This document shows positions 28,880 to 36,276 of a stretch of 40,675 nt of DNA, piece by piece. Each line of letters opens with the position of its first letter. The stretch's first letter is position 1. Source of the stretch: a virus; IMG/VR virus record IMGVR_UViG_3300035156_000221, positions 1-40,675 of that record; one strand, written 5' to 3'. The notes under the pieces are model-generated. The model worked only from the letters and a program-made list of their open reading frames with translations. It did no database searches and was not told the DNA's origin. A program made the translations under genes and the position numbers.

Positions 28880-29265
28880 CCGGGGTCGGCTGGCCTCCGG
28901 AGTGCCGCACCTCGATCGAGCGCATCCTGCGCCTCGTCGCCGCGTCGTTCGCCGTATCCTATGGCGATCTTCTGTCGAAGCGGCGATCGGCTGCAGTCGC
29001 CCTGCCCCGCCAGATCGCCATGGCGCTCGCCATGGAGCACACGCCGCACTCGTCGGGCGTGATCGGCCGCCACTGCGGCGGCCGCGATCACTCGACCGTG
29101 CTATATGCCGCTGGCCGGGTCGCGAGTTTGCGTCAGGCGGACAGAGCCTTGGATTGCCAGGTGCGCGCGATCGAGGAGATGCTGCGGCCGAAACCCGAGC
29201 CCGAGCCCGTCCAGCTCGCCTTCCTGCACGGTCCTCTGTTCGATGCCGCCAGGTTGCCGGCGTGA
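28876..29265 (+). CDS. DnaA domain IV-like protein
   Basis: 129 residues from a GTG at 28876. VSYGDLLSKRRSAAVALPRQ, IAMALAMEHTPHSSGVIGRH and the signature CGGRDHSTVLYAAGRV (about 67-82) match the DnaA C-terminal DNA-binding domain. The AAA+ domain is absent. It could bind DnaA boxes to recruit or block host DnaA at the phage origin. The C-terminal tail (PKPEPEPVQLAF) is unlike DnaA. Confidence 0.88.
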   Translation: MTGVGWPPECRTSIERILRLVAASFAVSYGDLLSKRRSAAVALPRQIAMALAMEHTPHSSGVIGRHCGGRDHSTVLYAAGRVASLRQADRALDCQVRAIEEMLRPKPEPEPVQLAFLHGPLFDAARLPA

Positions 29266-29636
29266 CCGTTCACGTTACCGAGCACGCGGTCGACCGCTAC
29301 ATCGAGCGTGTTTCCCCGATCGGCCGCGCCGAGGCCCGCGCCGCCATGCAGGATGCCGAGCGCTTGATCGAGCGCGCCGTGGCGTTCGGTGGCCACCTCG
29401 TCCGGCTCGGCAGCGGCGCCCGCCTGGTGCTGCGTGGCCGAGATAGCATCCGTGTCGTGACCGTGCTCGGCCGCGCCACGGTCGAGCACAGCGACCAGCT
29501 CCGCCTCTCGCATCGCCCGATCTGCTGCGGCCGGTGCGGACAGCGCTGCGGCCATCCCATCGCACGCGCCTGCACGCGCGCTGATTGTGTCCTGCCGCAC
29601 GCCAGCCGCTGCGCGAACGATGGCGTCGGCCGATGA
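29262..29636 (+). CDS. Hypothetical protein with C-terminal zinc cluster
   Basis: 124 residues from a GTG at 29262, overlapping the DnaA-like stop. The N-terminal VTEHAVDRYIERVSPIGRAE and RLVLRGRDSIRVVTVLGR are a compact domain seen in small phage proteins. The C-terminus has eight cysteines and two histidines (CCGRCGQRCGHPIARACTRA; DCVLPHASRC), likely a zinc cluster. A longer upstream reading in this frame lies across other genes and is rejected. Confidence 0.65.
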   Translation: MTVHVTEHAVDRYIERVSPIGRAEARAAMQDAERLIERAVAFGGHLVRLGSGARLVLRGRDSIRVVTVLGRATVEHSDQLRLSHRPICCGRCGQRCGHPIARACTRADCVLPHASRCANDGVGR

Positions 29637-30115
29637 CCGAGTTCTCCAGAGAGCAGCTGGAACGCACGATCGCTAACTTTGAAGTGCCGGCGCATCTCCG
29701 CGAGGGGCTGGTCGAGCACGTTCTGCACGGCCGGCCGGTCGGCAGTTTCCTCACCGCATGCTTGCGCGGCGACTTGCTCGAAGCGGTGTCTTGCGCGGCG
29801 TCGGACGTCACGTTCGCGGACCTGCGCGCGATCATGAAGTGGCTGTACAACGAGGCGCCTGGCGGCTGCTGGGGCACGTCGGCCAAAGTCCTCGAGTGGG
29901 CTCAGGGGGAGAGTGCCGCGGCCGACGCGCGACGCGGCGACAAGGTCGCGGGCCGTGAGACCTCGGCTGAGGTCGCCAGCATCGCCGCCGATCTGCTCAA
30001 CCTGCGGCCGGCCGAACTCGACGACTACTACCGCGCGAAGGACGGCAAAAGCCCGGCGGACCTCGTCGCCAAGATCCGCACTGTTGCCGCTTGTGCCTTG
30101 GGGCAGCGCGAATGA
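29633..30115 (+). CDS. Hypothetical 160-residue early protein
   Basis: 160 residues from an ATG at 29633 (ATGA overlap). FSREQLERTIANFEVPAHLR, LVEHVLHGRPVGSFLTACLR and DLRAIMKWLYNEAPGGCWGT are soluble, helical, and similar in style to DUF-type phage early proteins that share a helical core ending GSFLTACLRGD. The C-terminal half is helical (VASIAADLLNLRPAELDDYY). Function unknown. Confidence 0.65.
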   Translation: MTEFSREQLERTIANFEVPAHLREGLVEHVLHGRPVGSFLTACLRGDLLEAVSCAASDVTFADLRAIMKWLYNEAPGGCWGTSAKVLEWAQGESAAADARRGDKVAGRETSAEVASIAADLLNLRPAELDDYYRAKDGKSPADLVAKIRTVAACALGQRE

Positions 30116-30336
30116 ACGCTCCTCCGCAGCTCGCTGAGGGCGATTACCTGATCAAGTTAAAGATCGAGAACCGCTCGCGACGGCTGCTCAGGCTCATCGA
30201 CCTGCAGGCACCCGCGACCATCATCTCGCGCGAGTGCGCCCTGCTCCAGCAGGCGATCGATGAGGTCCGGGCCCGCTGGGGCAGCTGGAGCGAGACAGCG
30301 GACGGCGCGCCTGCACCGGAAGGCGACGCATCATGA
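30112..30336 (+). CDS. Hypothetical 74-residue protein
   Basis: 74 residues from an ATG at 30112 (ATGA overlap). LIKLKIENRSRRLLRLIDLQ and ISRECALLQQAIDEVRARWG suggest two helices; the tail is Ala/Pro/Glu-rich. No family is recognised. Part of the tightly coupled early operon. Confidence 0.6.
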   Translation: MNAPPQLAEGDYLIKLKIENRSRRLLRLIDLQAPATIISRECALLQQAIDEVRARWGSWSETADGAPAPEGDAS

Positions 30337-30524
30337 GCCACGATTTGTCTCCGCTGCACCACAAGGGCGAGGTGCGCCAGCCGGTGCTCGGCAAGTGTGG
30401 CCAGTCCGACTGCGGCTTCGTCTGGCCCGTCCTCTACGGCCCGATGCCGCTGCACCAGGTCGCCGAGTGCATGATGGCAGCGCGCTGCCCGATGTGCGCC
30501 AGTCGCAAGGTGCTCACCGCATGA
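30333..30524 (+). CDS. Small zinc-ribbon-like protein
   Basis: 63 residues. Cysteine pairs in GKCGQSDCGF and ARCPMCASRK make a likely zinc ribbon, with a hydrophobic middle (FVWPVLYGPMPLHQVAECMM). It precedes the Gp37/Gp68-like gene with an overlap of four bases (ATGA). Function unknown. Confidence 0.65.
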   Translation: MSHDLSPLHHKGEVRQPVLGKCGQSDCGFVWPVLYGPMPLHQVAECMMAARCPMCASRKVLTA

Positions 30525-31564
30525 GCGACGGCACCGCGATCGAGTGGACCGACGCCACCTGGAACGTCGTCAACGGCTGCAGCGTCCTCTCGCCCGGCTG
30601 CACCAATTGCTACGCCATGCACCTGGCCGGCACCCGCCTGCGCAACCACCCGACCCGCGCCGGTCTGACCAGCGACAGCAAGGCCGGGCCCGTGTGGACC
30701 GGCGAGGTGCGCTTCAACGACAAGGTTCTGCTCGACCCGCTGGGCTGGCGCCGCCCGCGCCAGATCTTCGTCTGCGCGCACGGCGACCTGTTCCACGAGA
30801 ACGTGCCCGTCGAGTGGATCGTGCGCGTCTATGGCGTTGCGATCGCGGCACATCACCTGAACGGTCACGTCCTGCAGTTCCTGACCAAGCGGGCCGATCG
30901 GGCGCGAAAACTGCTGAACAGCCAGGAGTTCTGGGACTGGGTTAACGCCGAAGCCTCCATGCACATCATGGAGCGCGTCGACCCCCTCAACCGCCGCAGC
31001 GACGATCCCCGCGCGACCTGTGACGAGTACGGTCCTGACAATCCGCCACCGGGGCTCTGGCTAGGCGTCTCGGCCGAGGACCAGCGGCGCGCCGAAGAGC
31101 GCATTGCGCACCTGCTTGCCACGCCAGCCGCCGTGCGCTGGATCAGCGCCGAGCCGCTTCTCGCGGCGCTTGAGCTCGACTCCTTGTGGCTGCGTACCTC
31201 CCCCAGCGCTGCCTTTGTCGCCGGCGAGGTCACGCCGGAGATGCCGGCATGGACACGCATCGGCTCGACGGCGATCGACTGGATCGTCGCCGGTGGCGAG
31301 TCCGGTCGCGGCGCTCGGCCGATGCACCCAGATTGGGCCCGGGGCCTGCGCGACCAGTGCGAGTCTGCCGGCGTCCCCTTCCTGTTCAAGCAATGGGGCG
31401 AATGGGCGCCGGCAGCGCCCGGCGCCGGCACGCACTGGCTGAGCAGCACCGGCAGCCTGCACCGCGGCCCCGCGCCGGCCGACGCCGTCCCCGTCGTACG
31501 CTTCGGCAAGAAAGCCGCCGGACGCCTTCTCGATGGCGTCCAGCACGACGGGTACCCGGCATGA
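30521..31564 (+). CDS. Gp37/Gp68-family (DUF5131) protein
   Basis: 347 residues from the ATG at 30521. IEWTDATWNVVNGCSVLSPG and CTNCYAMHLAGTRLRNHP start the family pattern, with a CX6CX2C set (C20, C27, C30) as in radical-SAM-like iron-sulfur sites. Later blocks are ALWRP-like strands, RRPRQIFVCAHGDLFHENVP, LQFLTKRADRARKLL, WLGVSAEDQRRAEERIAHLL, VRWISAEPLLAALEL and IDWIVAGGESGRGARPMHPD. Widespread in phages with unproven substrate; nucleic-acid base modification has been suggested. Confidence 0.92.
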   Translation: MSDGTAIEWTDATWNVVNGCSVLSPGCTNCYAMHLAGTRLRNHPTRAGLTSDSKAGPVWTGEVRFNDKVLLDPLGWRRPRQIFVCAHGDLFHENVPVEWIVRVYGVAIAAHHLNGHVLQFLTKRADRARKLLNSQEFWDWVNAEASMHIMERVDPLNRRSDDPRATCDEYGPDNPPPGLWLGVSAEDQRRAEERIAHLLATPAAVRWISAEPLLAALELDSLWLRTSPSAAFVAGEVTPEMPAWTRIGSTAIDWIVAGGESGRGARPMHPDWARGLRDQCESAGVPFLFKQWGEWAPAAPGAGTHWLSSTGSLHRGPAPADAVPVVRFGKKAAGRLLDGVQHDGYPA

Positions 31565-32763
31565 GTATGTTGAGGCGCCCCTGGTCTGAGCCCGAGCTCG
31601 AGGTGCTCCGCACTGTCTATGTCGAGCGCGGGCTCGAGGCGGCGATTCCGCTTCTGCCACTCAGGTCCCGTCAGTCGATCTACGTGAAGGCGAACAAGCT
31701 TGGCCTCCTCACCGAGCACCGGCCCGTCCGCAAGGGCGTGTACCGGTCGAATGCCGGCGCAGCGCTCAAGCTTCGCCAGCAGGGCCTGAGCTACCGCGCC
31801 ATCGGCGAGCAGCTGGGCATGTGCGAGGCCGCTGCCACCAACGCCGTGCTGTTGGCCGAATGCGGTGCGGCAGGCCACCGGCCGCTCGAGCGCGGCCAAG
31901 ACGGCCGGATCTCGCTGGCGGGTCGCGAGCGCCTTCGCTTCATGCTGCGCAAGGGCATGCGGCACCGGGACATCCAGGCCCGCTGCGGCATCGCCGCGGC
32001 GACCATCACGCGCGAGCGGCGGCTGTACGAGGCCGAGCTGAAGGAGCGCCGCCTGGCGCCTCTGTCCCCGGCCGGCGGCGGCGAGCGCTACTCGGGCGCG
32101 CGTCTGTCCGCTGCCGACCGCAAGGAGGTCGAGCGCCTCTATATCGAGGGCTGGGGCGCGGGGAAAATCAGCACCCGGACCGGCGTATCGCGGACCCACG
32201 TCCTGCGCATCCGCGAGGCCCTGATCGGTCGTCTGAAGCGCAAGCGGCAGTCGCTGGCGGGCTGCGACCAAGACGGTCGCCGCATCGCGTACAAGGGGCA
32301 CCGGCGATCGATCCCCCCCGCGAACCTCGCTCGACTGCGTGAGCTGATCCTGGAGGGTGAGCCCGTCATCCGCGCTGCCCGGCTCGCCGTTGTGGGCAGC
32401 TGCACCGCCTACCGCCTGTTCCACACGCTTCAAGCCGAGCTGGCGGCGGACGGCAAGACCATCCTACCCAAGCCGTGGCGCGGCAAGCGCCGCCAGCAGA
32501 TGGCCCACATCCAGGCGCCGGCGCTGCCAGGCAAGCGCTGGGGCATCGATCGCTACCGCGCGCTCGTCCATGACGGCGCCGAGCACGAGGAGGCGGTCCG
32601 CCTGGTCCGGGCCGAGTGGAAGGCGAAAGTCGCCGCCATGCCGTTCGAGGAGCGTACCAGGCACCAGCTGGCGGGCGGCGGGAAGATCGCTGCAGTTGTC
32701 CGCATTGAACGTGCAGGGCCGCAGCACACGCTCGGCGGCATCGCGACTGGAGCGCTGGCATGA
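31561..32763 (+). CDS. Multi-HTH protein with N-terminal SANT/Myb-like domain
   Basis: 400 residues from the ATG at 31561 (ATGA overlap). Residues 5-50 (RRPWSEPELEVLRTVYVERG, LLPLRSRQSIYVKANKLGL) fit a SANT/GcrA-like DNA-binding motif. Then at least three HTH-like segments follow: LKLRQQGLSYRAIGEQLGM, LRKGMRHRDIQARCGIAAAT and YIEGWGAGKISTRTGVSRTH. The rest is basic. No catalytic triad of a transposase is seen. It may organise or regulate phage DNA; the function is unknown. Confidence 0.75.
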   Translation: MSMLRRPWSEPELEVLRTVYVERGLEAAIPLLPLRSRQSIYVKANKLGLLTEHRPVRKGVYRSNAGAALKLRQQGLSYRAIGEQLGMCEAAATNAVLLAECGAAGHRPLERGQDGRISLAGRERLRFMLRKGMRHRDIQARCGIAAATITRERRLYEAELKERRLAPLSPAGGGERYSGARLSAADRKEVERLYIEGWGAGKISTRTGVSRTHVLRIREALIGRLKRKRQSLAGCDQDGRRIAYKGHRRSIPPANLARLRELILEGEPVIRAARLAVVGSCTAYRLFHTLQAELAADGKTILPKPWRGKRRQQMAHIQAPALPGKRWGIDRYRALVHDGAEHEEAVRLVRAEWKAKVAAMPFEERTRHQLAGGGKIAAVVRIERAGPQHTLGGIATGALA

Positions 32764-32981
32764 ACTGCCAGCACATTGGTAACGCAATCGTCTGCAGCCC
32801 TCGCCGGCGCTGCAAGTGCGGCCGACGGGCGACCCTGCTGTGCGATTGGAAGCAGCCCAAGAAAAAGAGCGGCACCTGCGACGCTCCGATCTGCGCGCGC
32901 TGCACGACCTCACCGGCAGCCGATAAGGACCTCTGCGCCAAGCACGCAGCCGAGTTCCAAGCGTGGAAGGAGGGGCGATGA
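32760..32981 (+). CDS. Cys-rich zinc-binding protein
   Basis: 73 residues with eight cysteines (for example PRRRCKCGRRATLLCDW, TCDAPICARC, LCAKH), most likely two zinc sites in a treble-clef or B-box-like layout. It overlaps the multi-HTH gene by four bases. Small zinc proteins of this type are frequent in phages of this group. Function unknown. Confidence 0.7.
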   Translation: MNCQHIGNAIVCSPRRRCKCGRRATLLCDWKQPKKKSGTCDAPICARCTTSPAADKDLCAKHAAEFQAWKEGR

Positions 32982-33274
32982 CCCGGCCGGCTCGGATCCA
33001 GCTTCGACGAACACCCGGTTGGCGCATGCCGCCCGGCACGGTGAAGGTCGACCGCACCACCCGGTGGGGCAACGACTTCGTCATGGCACACGAGGGCACG
33101 CGCGAAACGGCCGTCACTTGGCACAGGCAGCAAGCCATTGCGCAAGCCGTGGCCTTCCCGCGCTACTTCGAGCCGTTGCGCGGATTGAATCTCGCTTGCT
33201 GGTGCCCGCTAGACCGGCCGTGCAATGCAGACGTGCTGCTCGAACTGGCGAACTCGGCCGCGGCGCACCCATGA
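32978..33274 (+). CDS. DUF4326 protein
   Basis: 98 residues from an ATG at 32978 (ATGA overlap). VKVDRTTRWGNDFVM, RYFEPLRGLNLACWCPLDRP and CNADVLLELANS match DUF4326 (PF14216), whose hallmark is the Cys-Trp-Cys-Pro then Cys-x-(A/G)-(D/H) cluster. The family occurs in phages and is of unknown function. Confidence 0.88.
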   Translation: MTRPARIQLRRTPGWRMPPGTVKVDRTTRWGNDFVMAHEGTRETAVTWHRQQAIAQAVAFPRYFEPLRGLNLACWCPLDRPCNADVLLELANSAAAHP

Positions 33275-33567
33275 CCGCCCTCCACCCCGCCATTGCGGAT
33301 CTCGTCCGGGCGATTGCCCGCGACATGGCGGCAGCCGATGCTGCTCCTCCTGCCCACGATTCTCGGAGTCGCCAACGATGCGCCCCAACCTCGGCCGCCA
33401 GCGCTGCGCCATCTACGCCCGGTTCTCGACTGACCGGCAGAACGAGAAGTCCGCCGAGGACCAGGTCCGGGAATGCCGCCGCCGGGCCGAACAGGAAGGC
33501 TGGAACGTCGTCGAGGTCTACAGCGACCTCGCGATCAGCGGCGCCTCCAACCGGCGACCCGGAATGA
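33271..33567 (+). CDS. Possible short protein overlapping the serine recombinase start
   Basis: An ATG at 33271 overlaps the DUF4326 stop (ATGA) and encodes ALHPAIADLVRAIARDMAAA, which looks like a genuine helix. After about 36 codons it runs into the recombinase gene in another frame and reads as Ser/Arg-rich shadow sequence to 33567. The 5' part may be a real short gene that lost its stop, or a translational-coupling leader for the recombinase. Confidence 0.3.
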   Translation: MTALHPAIADLVRAIARDMAAADAAPPAHDSRSRQRCAPTSAASAAPSTPGSRLTGRTRSPPRTRSGNAAAGPNRKAGTSSRSTATSRSAAPPTGDPE

Positions 33568-35033
33568 TGGCCCTGCTTGCCGACGCGGCCGCTGGCGCCT
33601 TCGACATCGTCCTGGCCGAGGACCAGGACCGGATCGCGCGCGACCTCGAGGACTCGGCCGCGTTCTACAAGCGGCTCCGCTTCGCCGACGTCGAGCTCTT
33701 CACCCTGGCCAACGGCCGCGTCGACGAGCTGCAGATTGGCTTCAAGGGCACGATGGATGCCGTCGAGCTGCGCAAGATGGCCGACAAAATCCGGCGGGGA
33801 CAGCGCGGCGCTTTGTCGCGCGGGCGGATCCCTGGCGGGCTCTGTTACGGCTATGAGGTCGTGCGCGAACTCGACGAGCGCGGCGAGATGATTGCCGGCC
33901 GGCGCCGGGTCTTGCCTGAGCAGGCGGCCGTCGTCCGCCGCATCATGGAGGAATATGCCGCCGATCGCAGCCCGAAGGCGATCGCGAAAGAGCTGAATGC
34001 CGAGGGCATCCGCTCAGCCCGGGGCGGAGAGTGGCGCGCTTCGGCCATCGTCGGAAACCGAGCGCGGCAGATCGGCATCCTGCACAACCCGATCTATGTC
34101 GGTCGCTTCGTCTACAACCGCGTCACGATGCGGCGCGACCCGGAGACCCGGAACCGCGTCTCACGGCCGAATGCCGGCGAGGATCGGCTGACAGTCGAGA
34201 TGCCCGAGCTGCGGATCGTGAGCGACGAGCTCTGGCAGAAGGTTCAGGATGCGCGATCCAGCCGCAGTGCGCAGCCGCTCGTCCAGCGCAAGCGCCCCCG
34301 GCACCTCTTCTCGGGCCTGGTGAAGTGCGGTGAGTGCGGCGGCGGCGTCGCGATTTTCGCCAACGATCGGCTCTGCTGCTCAAGATCGCGTGAGGCCGGC
34401 ACATGCTCTCATCGACGGGAGATCAGGCTCGGCGAACTTCAGCGGCGTGTGCTGAGGGGGCTGGAGAGCCAGCTGCTCTCGCCCGAGGCGGTGTCGCTGC
34501 TTGTTCGAGAGTATCATCTCGAGCGGGAGCGGCGGTCCCGCGAGGATGCGAAGGCGCGGGGATCGTCTGAGCGGCGCCTGCGGCAGGCCCAGGCAGCTGT
34601 GGACCGCCTTGTCGCGGCAATCGCCGACGGCGGCGCCGACTTTGCGGAACTGCGCGGGGCGCTCACCGCGAAGACGCAGGAGCGGGACCAGGCCAGGGCC
34701 GAGCTCGCCGAGGTGGAGGCGCCATCGACCATCGCTTTGCACCCGCACATAGCGACCGCCTACCGGAAGCGGGTGCAGGAGCTCACCACGGGGCTCGCGG
34801 CTGACGAGCTGGGCGAGGACGCCAAACGCAGCATCCGCAGCCTGGTCGAAGCGATTTATTTGCGCCCTGTCGAGGGCGGAGGCCACCAGATCGAGGTGGT
34901 GGGCAGTTTCGAGTCGGCCATCGCCCTCGCTTGGGGCAAGCCAGTACCAGCAAGGGGAACGCACGCGTCGGTTATGTTGGTAGCGGAGGACCGCTGCCAG
35001 CGTAACCGACACAGGCGTTCAATCATGACTTGA
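33378..35033 (+). CDS. Large serine recombinase
   Basis: 551 residues from the ATG at 33378, with GGAG about nine bases upstream. Resolvase domain: AIYARFSTDRQ (catalytic S17), EDQDRIARDLEDSAAFYKRL. Recombinase domain: PGGLCYGYEVVRELDERGEM, KELNAEGIRSARGG and HNPIYVGRFVYNRVTM. Zinc ribbon: HLFSGLVKCGECGGGVAI and later CCSRSREAGTCSH. A coiled coil (about 380-460) follows. All parts of a phage-type large serine integrase are present. Its place at the end of the early lytic operon and beside a tyrosine integrase is unusual. Confidence 0.93.
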   Translation: MRPNLGRQRCAIYARFSTDRQNEKSAEDQVRECRRRAEQEGWNVVEVYSDLAISGASNRRPGMMALLADAAAGAFDIVLAEDQDRIARDLEDSAAFYKRLRFADVELFTLANGRVDELQIGFKGTMDAVELRKMADKIRRGQRGALSRGRIPGGLCYGYEVVRELDERGEMIAGRRRVLPEQAAVVRRIMEEYAADRSPKAIAKELNAEGIRSARGGEWRASAIVGNRARQIGILHNPIYVGRFVYNRVTMRRDPETRNRVSRPNAGEDRLTVEMPELRIVSDELWQKVQDARSSRSAQPLVQRKRPRHLFSGLVKCGECGGGVAIFANDRLCCSRSREAGTCSHRREIRLGELQRRVLRGLESQLLSPEAVSLLVREYHLERERRSREDAKARGSSERRLRQAQAAVDRLVAAIADGGADFAELRGALTAKTQERDQARAELAEVEAPSTIALHPHIATAYRKRVQELTTGLAADELGEDAKRSIRSLVEAIYLRPVEGGGHQIEVVGSFESAIALAWGKPVPARGTHASVMLVAEDRCQRNRHRRSIMT

Positions 35034-35057
35034 GGCGCGCGTGCTTTCACGCGCGCC
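35034..35057. terminator. Perfect 10-bp hairpin after the serine recombinase
   Basis: GGCGCGCGTG-CTTT-CACGCGCGCC begins right after the recombinase stop and ends one base before the stop of the small minus-strand frame at 35058-35306. It has no T-run on either strand, so it may be a factor-assisted bidirectional terminator or an RNA-end structure between converging genes. Confidence 0.5.
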
Positions 35058-35306
35058 CTAGCGCAAATCGAGCTCGCGCACCCCCGCGCCGCCGCAACCG
35101 CATAGGTTGGCCGCGGCCTCCCTGATCCACTCCCAAGGCGCGACCTGAAACCCGCCTTCGGCGTGGCTGAGACCACGACCAACCTCTTCCACTGCGCGTC
35201 TCCGCGCAGCTTCCGCTCTGCGAACCGACGGCTGCGACGTCATTCCGGCCGCCGGTTTCGTGCGCCCGATCGACTCCCGACCGGAGGCCGAAATGATTTC
35301 GTGCAC
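35058..35306 (-). CDS. Possible 82-residue protein opposite the early operon
   Basis: From a GTG at 35306-35304 the frame has mostly G/C third bases and ends VAPWEWIREAAANLCGCGGA then GVRELDLR. It converges on the hairpin at 35034-35057. No ribosome-binding site is clear and no family is known. It fills most of the 35034-35366 gap between two plus-strand genes, which otherwise holds nothing recognisable. Confidence 0.4.
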   Translation of the reverse strand: MHEIISASGRESIGRTKPAAGMTSQPSVRRAEAARRRAVEEVGRGLSHAEGGFQVAPWEWIREAAANLCGCGGAGVRELDLR

Positions 35307-35366
35307 TCAACTGCCCAGCGCAACCGCCAGCGCCGTGTTCCCTAACCTTGCTCAGGGTATTCGTTC

Positions 35367-36089
35367 ATGACCGCGCGAACGTCAGGCGACCTAGCCCGTC
35401 GCGTTGCCGCGCAGCTCGGCGCGGACCGCGCGATGGTTCGCCGAACGCATCAGCCGGTGCACCGCCGCAGCTTCCACGCCGGCGAGCGCGAGGAGCGCGA
35501 GTGGCGCCAGCACAACCGCTTCCCGCGATCGCAGGACAATGCGCGCCTCAGGGCGCTGCAGGAGATCGAGGAGCAGCAGCGCTATGCCGATCGCGAAGGG
35601 CGTCGACGGCGACGCGAGGACAATGTGATGCGCGGCGTCTACCGCTTCCTGCTGCGGCTGCGCGGCAAGCTGAACGGCCGGCTCGACCCGACCTATCAGA
35701 CGATCGCGGCCTCGCTGCACTATGCGCCCAGCGCGGTGAAGGCCGCCATGAAGCGGTTGAGCGACCTCGGCTTCGTGCGTTGGATCCGCCGCACGCGCCT
35801 GCTGGACGAGCCGCAGCCCGGCGGTCAGTTCGTCGAGCAGATCTCGAACGCCTATGTGCTCGAGCTCACGGGGCGGGCTGCCGACCTGGTACGACGCATC
35901 CTGCGCCAGCTCACGCCCGACCAGGAGCGTGACCGGGCACGGCAACAGCGCGACGCCGAGACGGCTGCGATGACGCTCGAGCAGGCAGTCGACGTCGTCG
36001 CCGATCCTGAGCTGCGCGCTTTGCTCTCGCGAATGGGCGATCGTCTGAGGAGTGCGGGTCCTCCGGACGGCCTGAATCCAGCCCTATGA
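35367..36089 (+). CDS. Winged-helix replication-type protein
   Basis: 240 residues. The N-terminal third is basic. A winged-helix core at about 85-165 reads MRGVYRFLLRLRGKLNGRLD, PTYQTIAASLHYAPSAVKAA and MKRLSDLGFVRWIRRTRLLD, with QFVEQISNAYVLEL as the wing. Related proteins in alphaproteobacterial phages and plasmids act in replication start. The phage has no polymerase, helicase or primase, so this may be the initiator that brings in host machinery. The C-terminal tail is charged. Confidence 0.7.
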   Translation: MTARTSGDLARRVAAQLGADRAMVRRTHQPVHRRSFHAGEREEREWRQHNRFPRSQDNARLRALQEIEEQQRYADREGRRRRREDNVMRGVYRFLLRLRGKLNGRLDPTYQTIAASLHYAPSAVKAAMKRLSDLGFVRWIRRTRLLDEPQPGGQFVEQISNAYVLELTGRAADLVRRILRQLTPDQERDRARQQRDAETAAMTLEQAVDVVADPELRALLSRMGDRLRSAGPPDGLNPAL

Positions 36090-36276
36090 GGTCTAAGATG
36101 AGAAGGACGTGCTTCGCACGGCGCAATTTGATCGGCTGATCCGCCTCTGACCCGCCCCTACCCTCCCGTCCGCAGTCACCCCAGACCGCGGTGCGCGCCG
36201 GCTTGCGCCGTCGCGGGGGCTCTCCAGGAGGAGCGATGGCAAGGATCGTGCCATCTCGCTCTCATCAGACCGCTGG
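36090..36276. other. Gap between convergent early operon and integrase; hairpins
   Basis: No supported gene. CGTGC-TTC-GCACG near 36108-36120 is a small hairpin that could end the plus-strand operon. ATGGCA-AGGATCG-TGCCAT at 36235-36253 is an inverted repeat next to the end of the integrase gene, a usual place for attP or terminators. The sequence GGAGGAGCGATGG here looks like a start site on the plus strand, but the frame it opens lies antisense to the integrase. Confidence 0.4.

Noticed and set aside
28740-29261. Long upstream extension of the zinc-cluster gene frame
   Set aside because: This part lies over the membrane and DnaA-like genes in another frame; the GTG at 29262 that overlaps the DnaA-like stop is the better start.
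30865-32433. Long minus-strand frame (522 codons) opposite the Gp37/Gp68-like and multi-HTH genes
   Set aside because: Both opposite genes have recognised motifs and coupled starts; the antisense frame has none.
31561-32763. Multi-HTH protein as an IS30-like transposase
   Set aside because: It has HTH segments but no visible DDE catalytic core, and no terminal inverted repeats or target duplication were seen around it.
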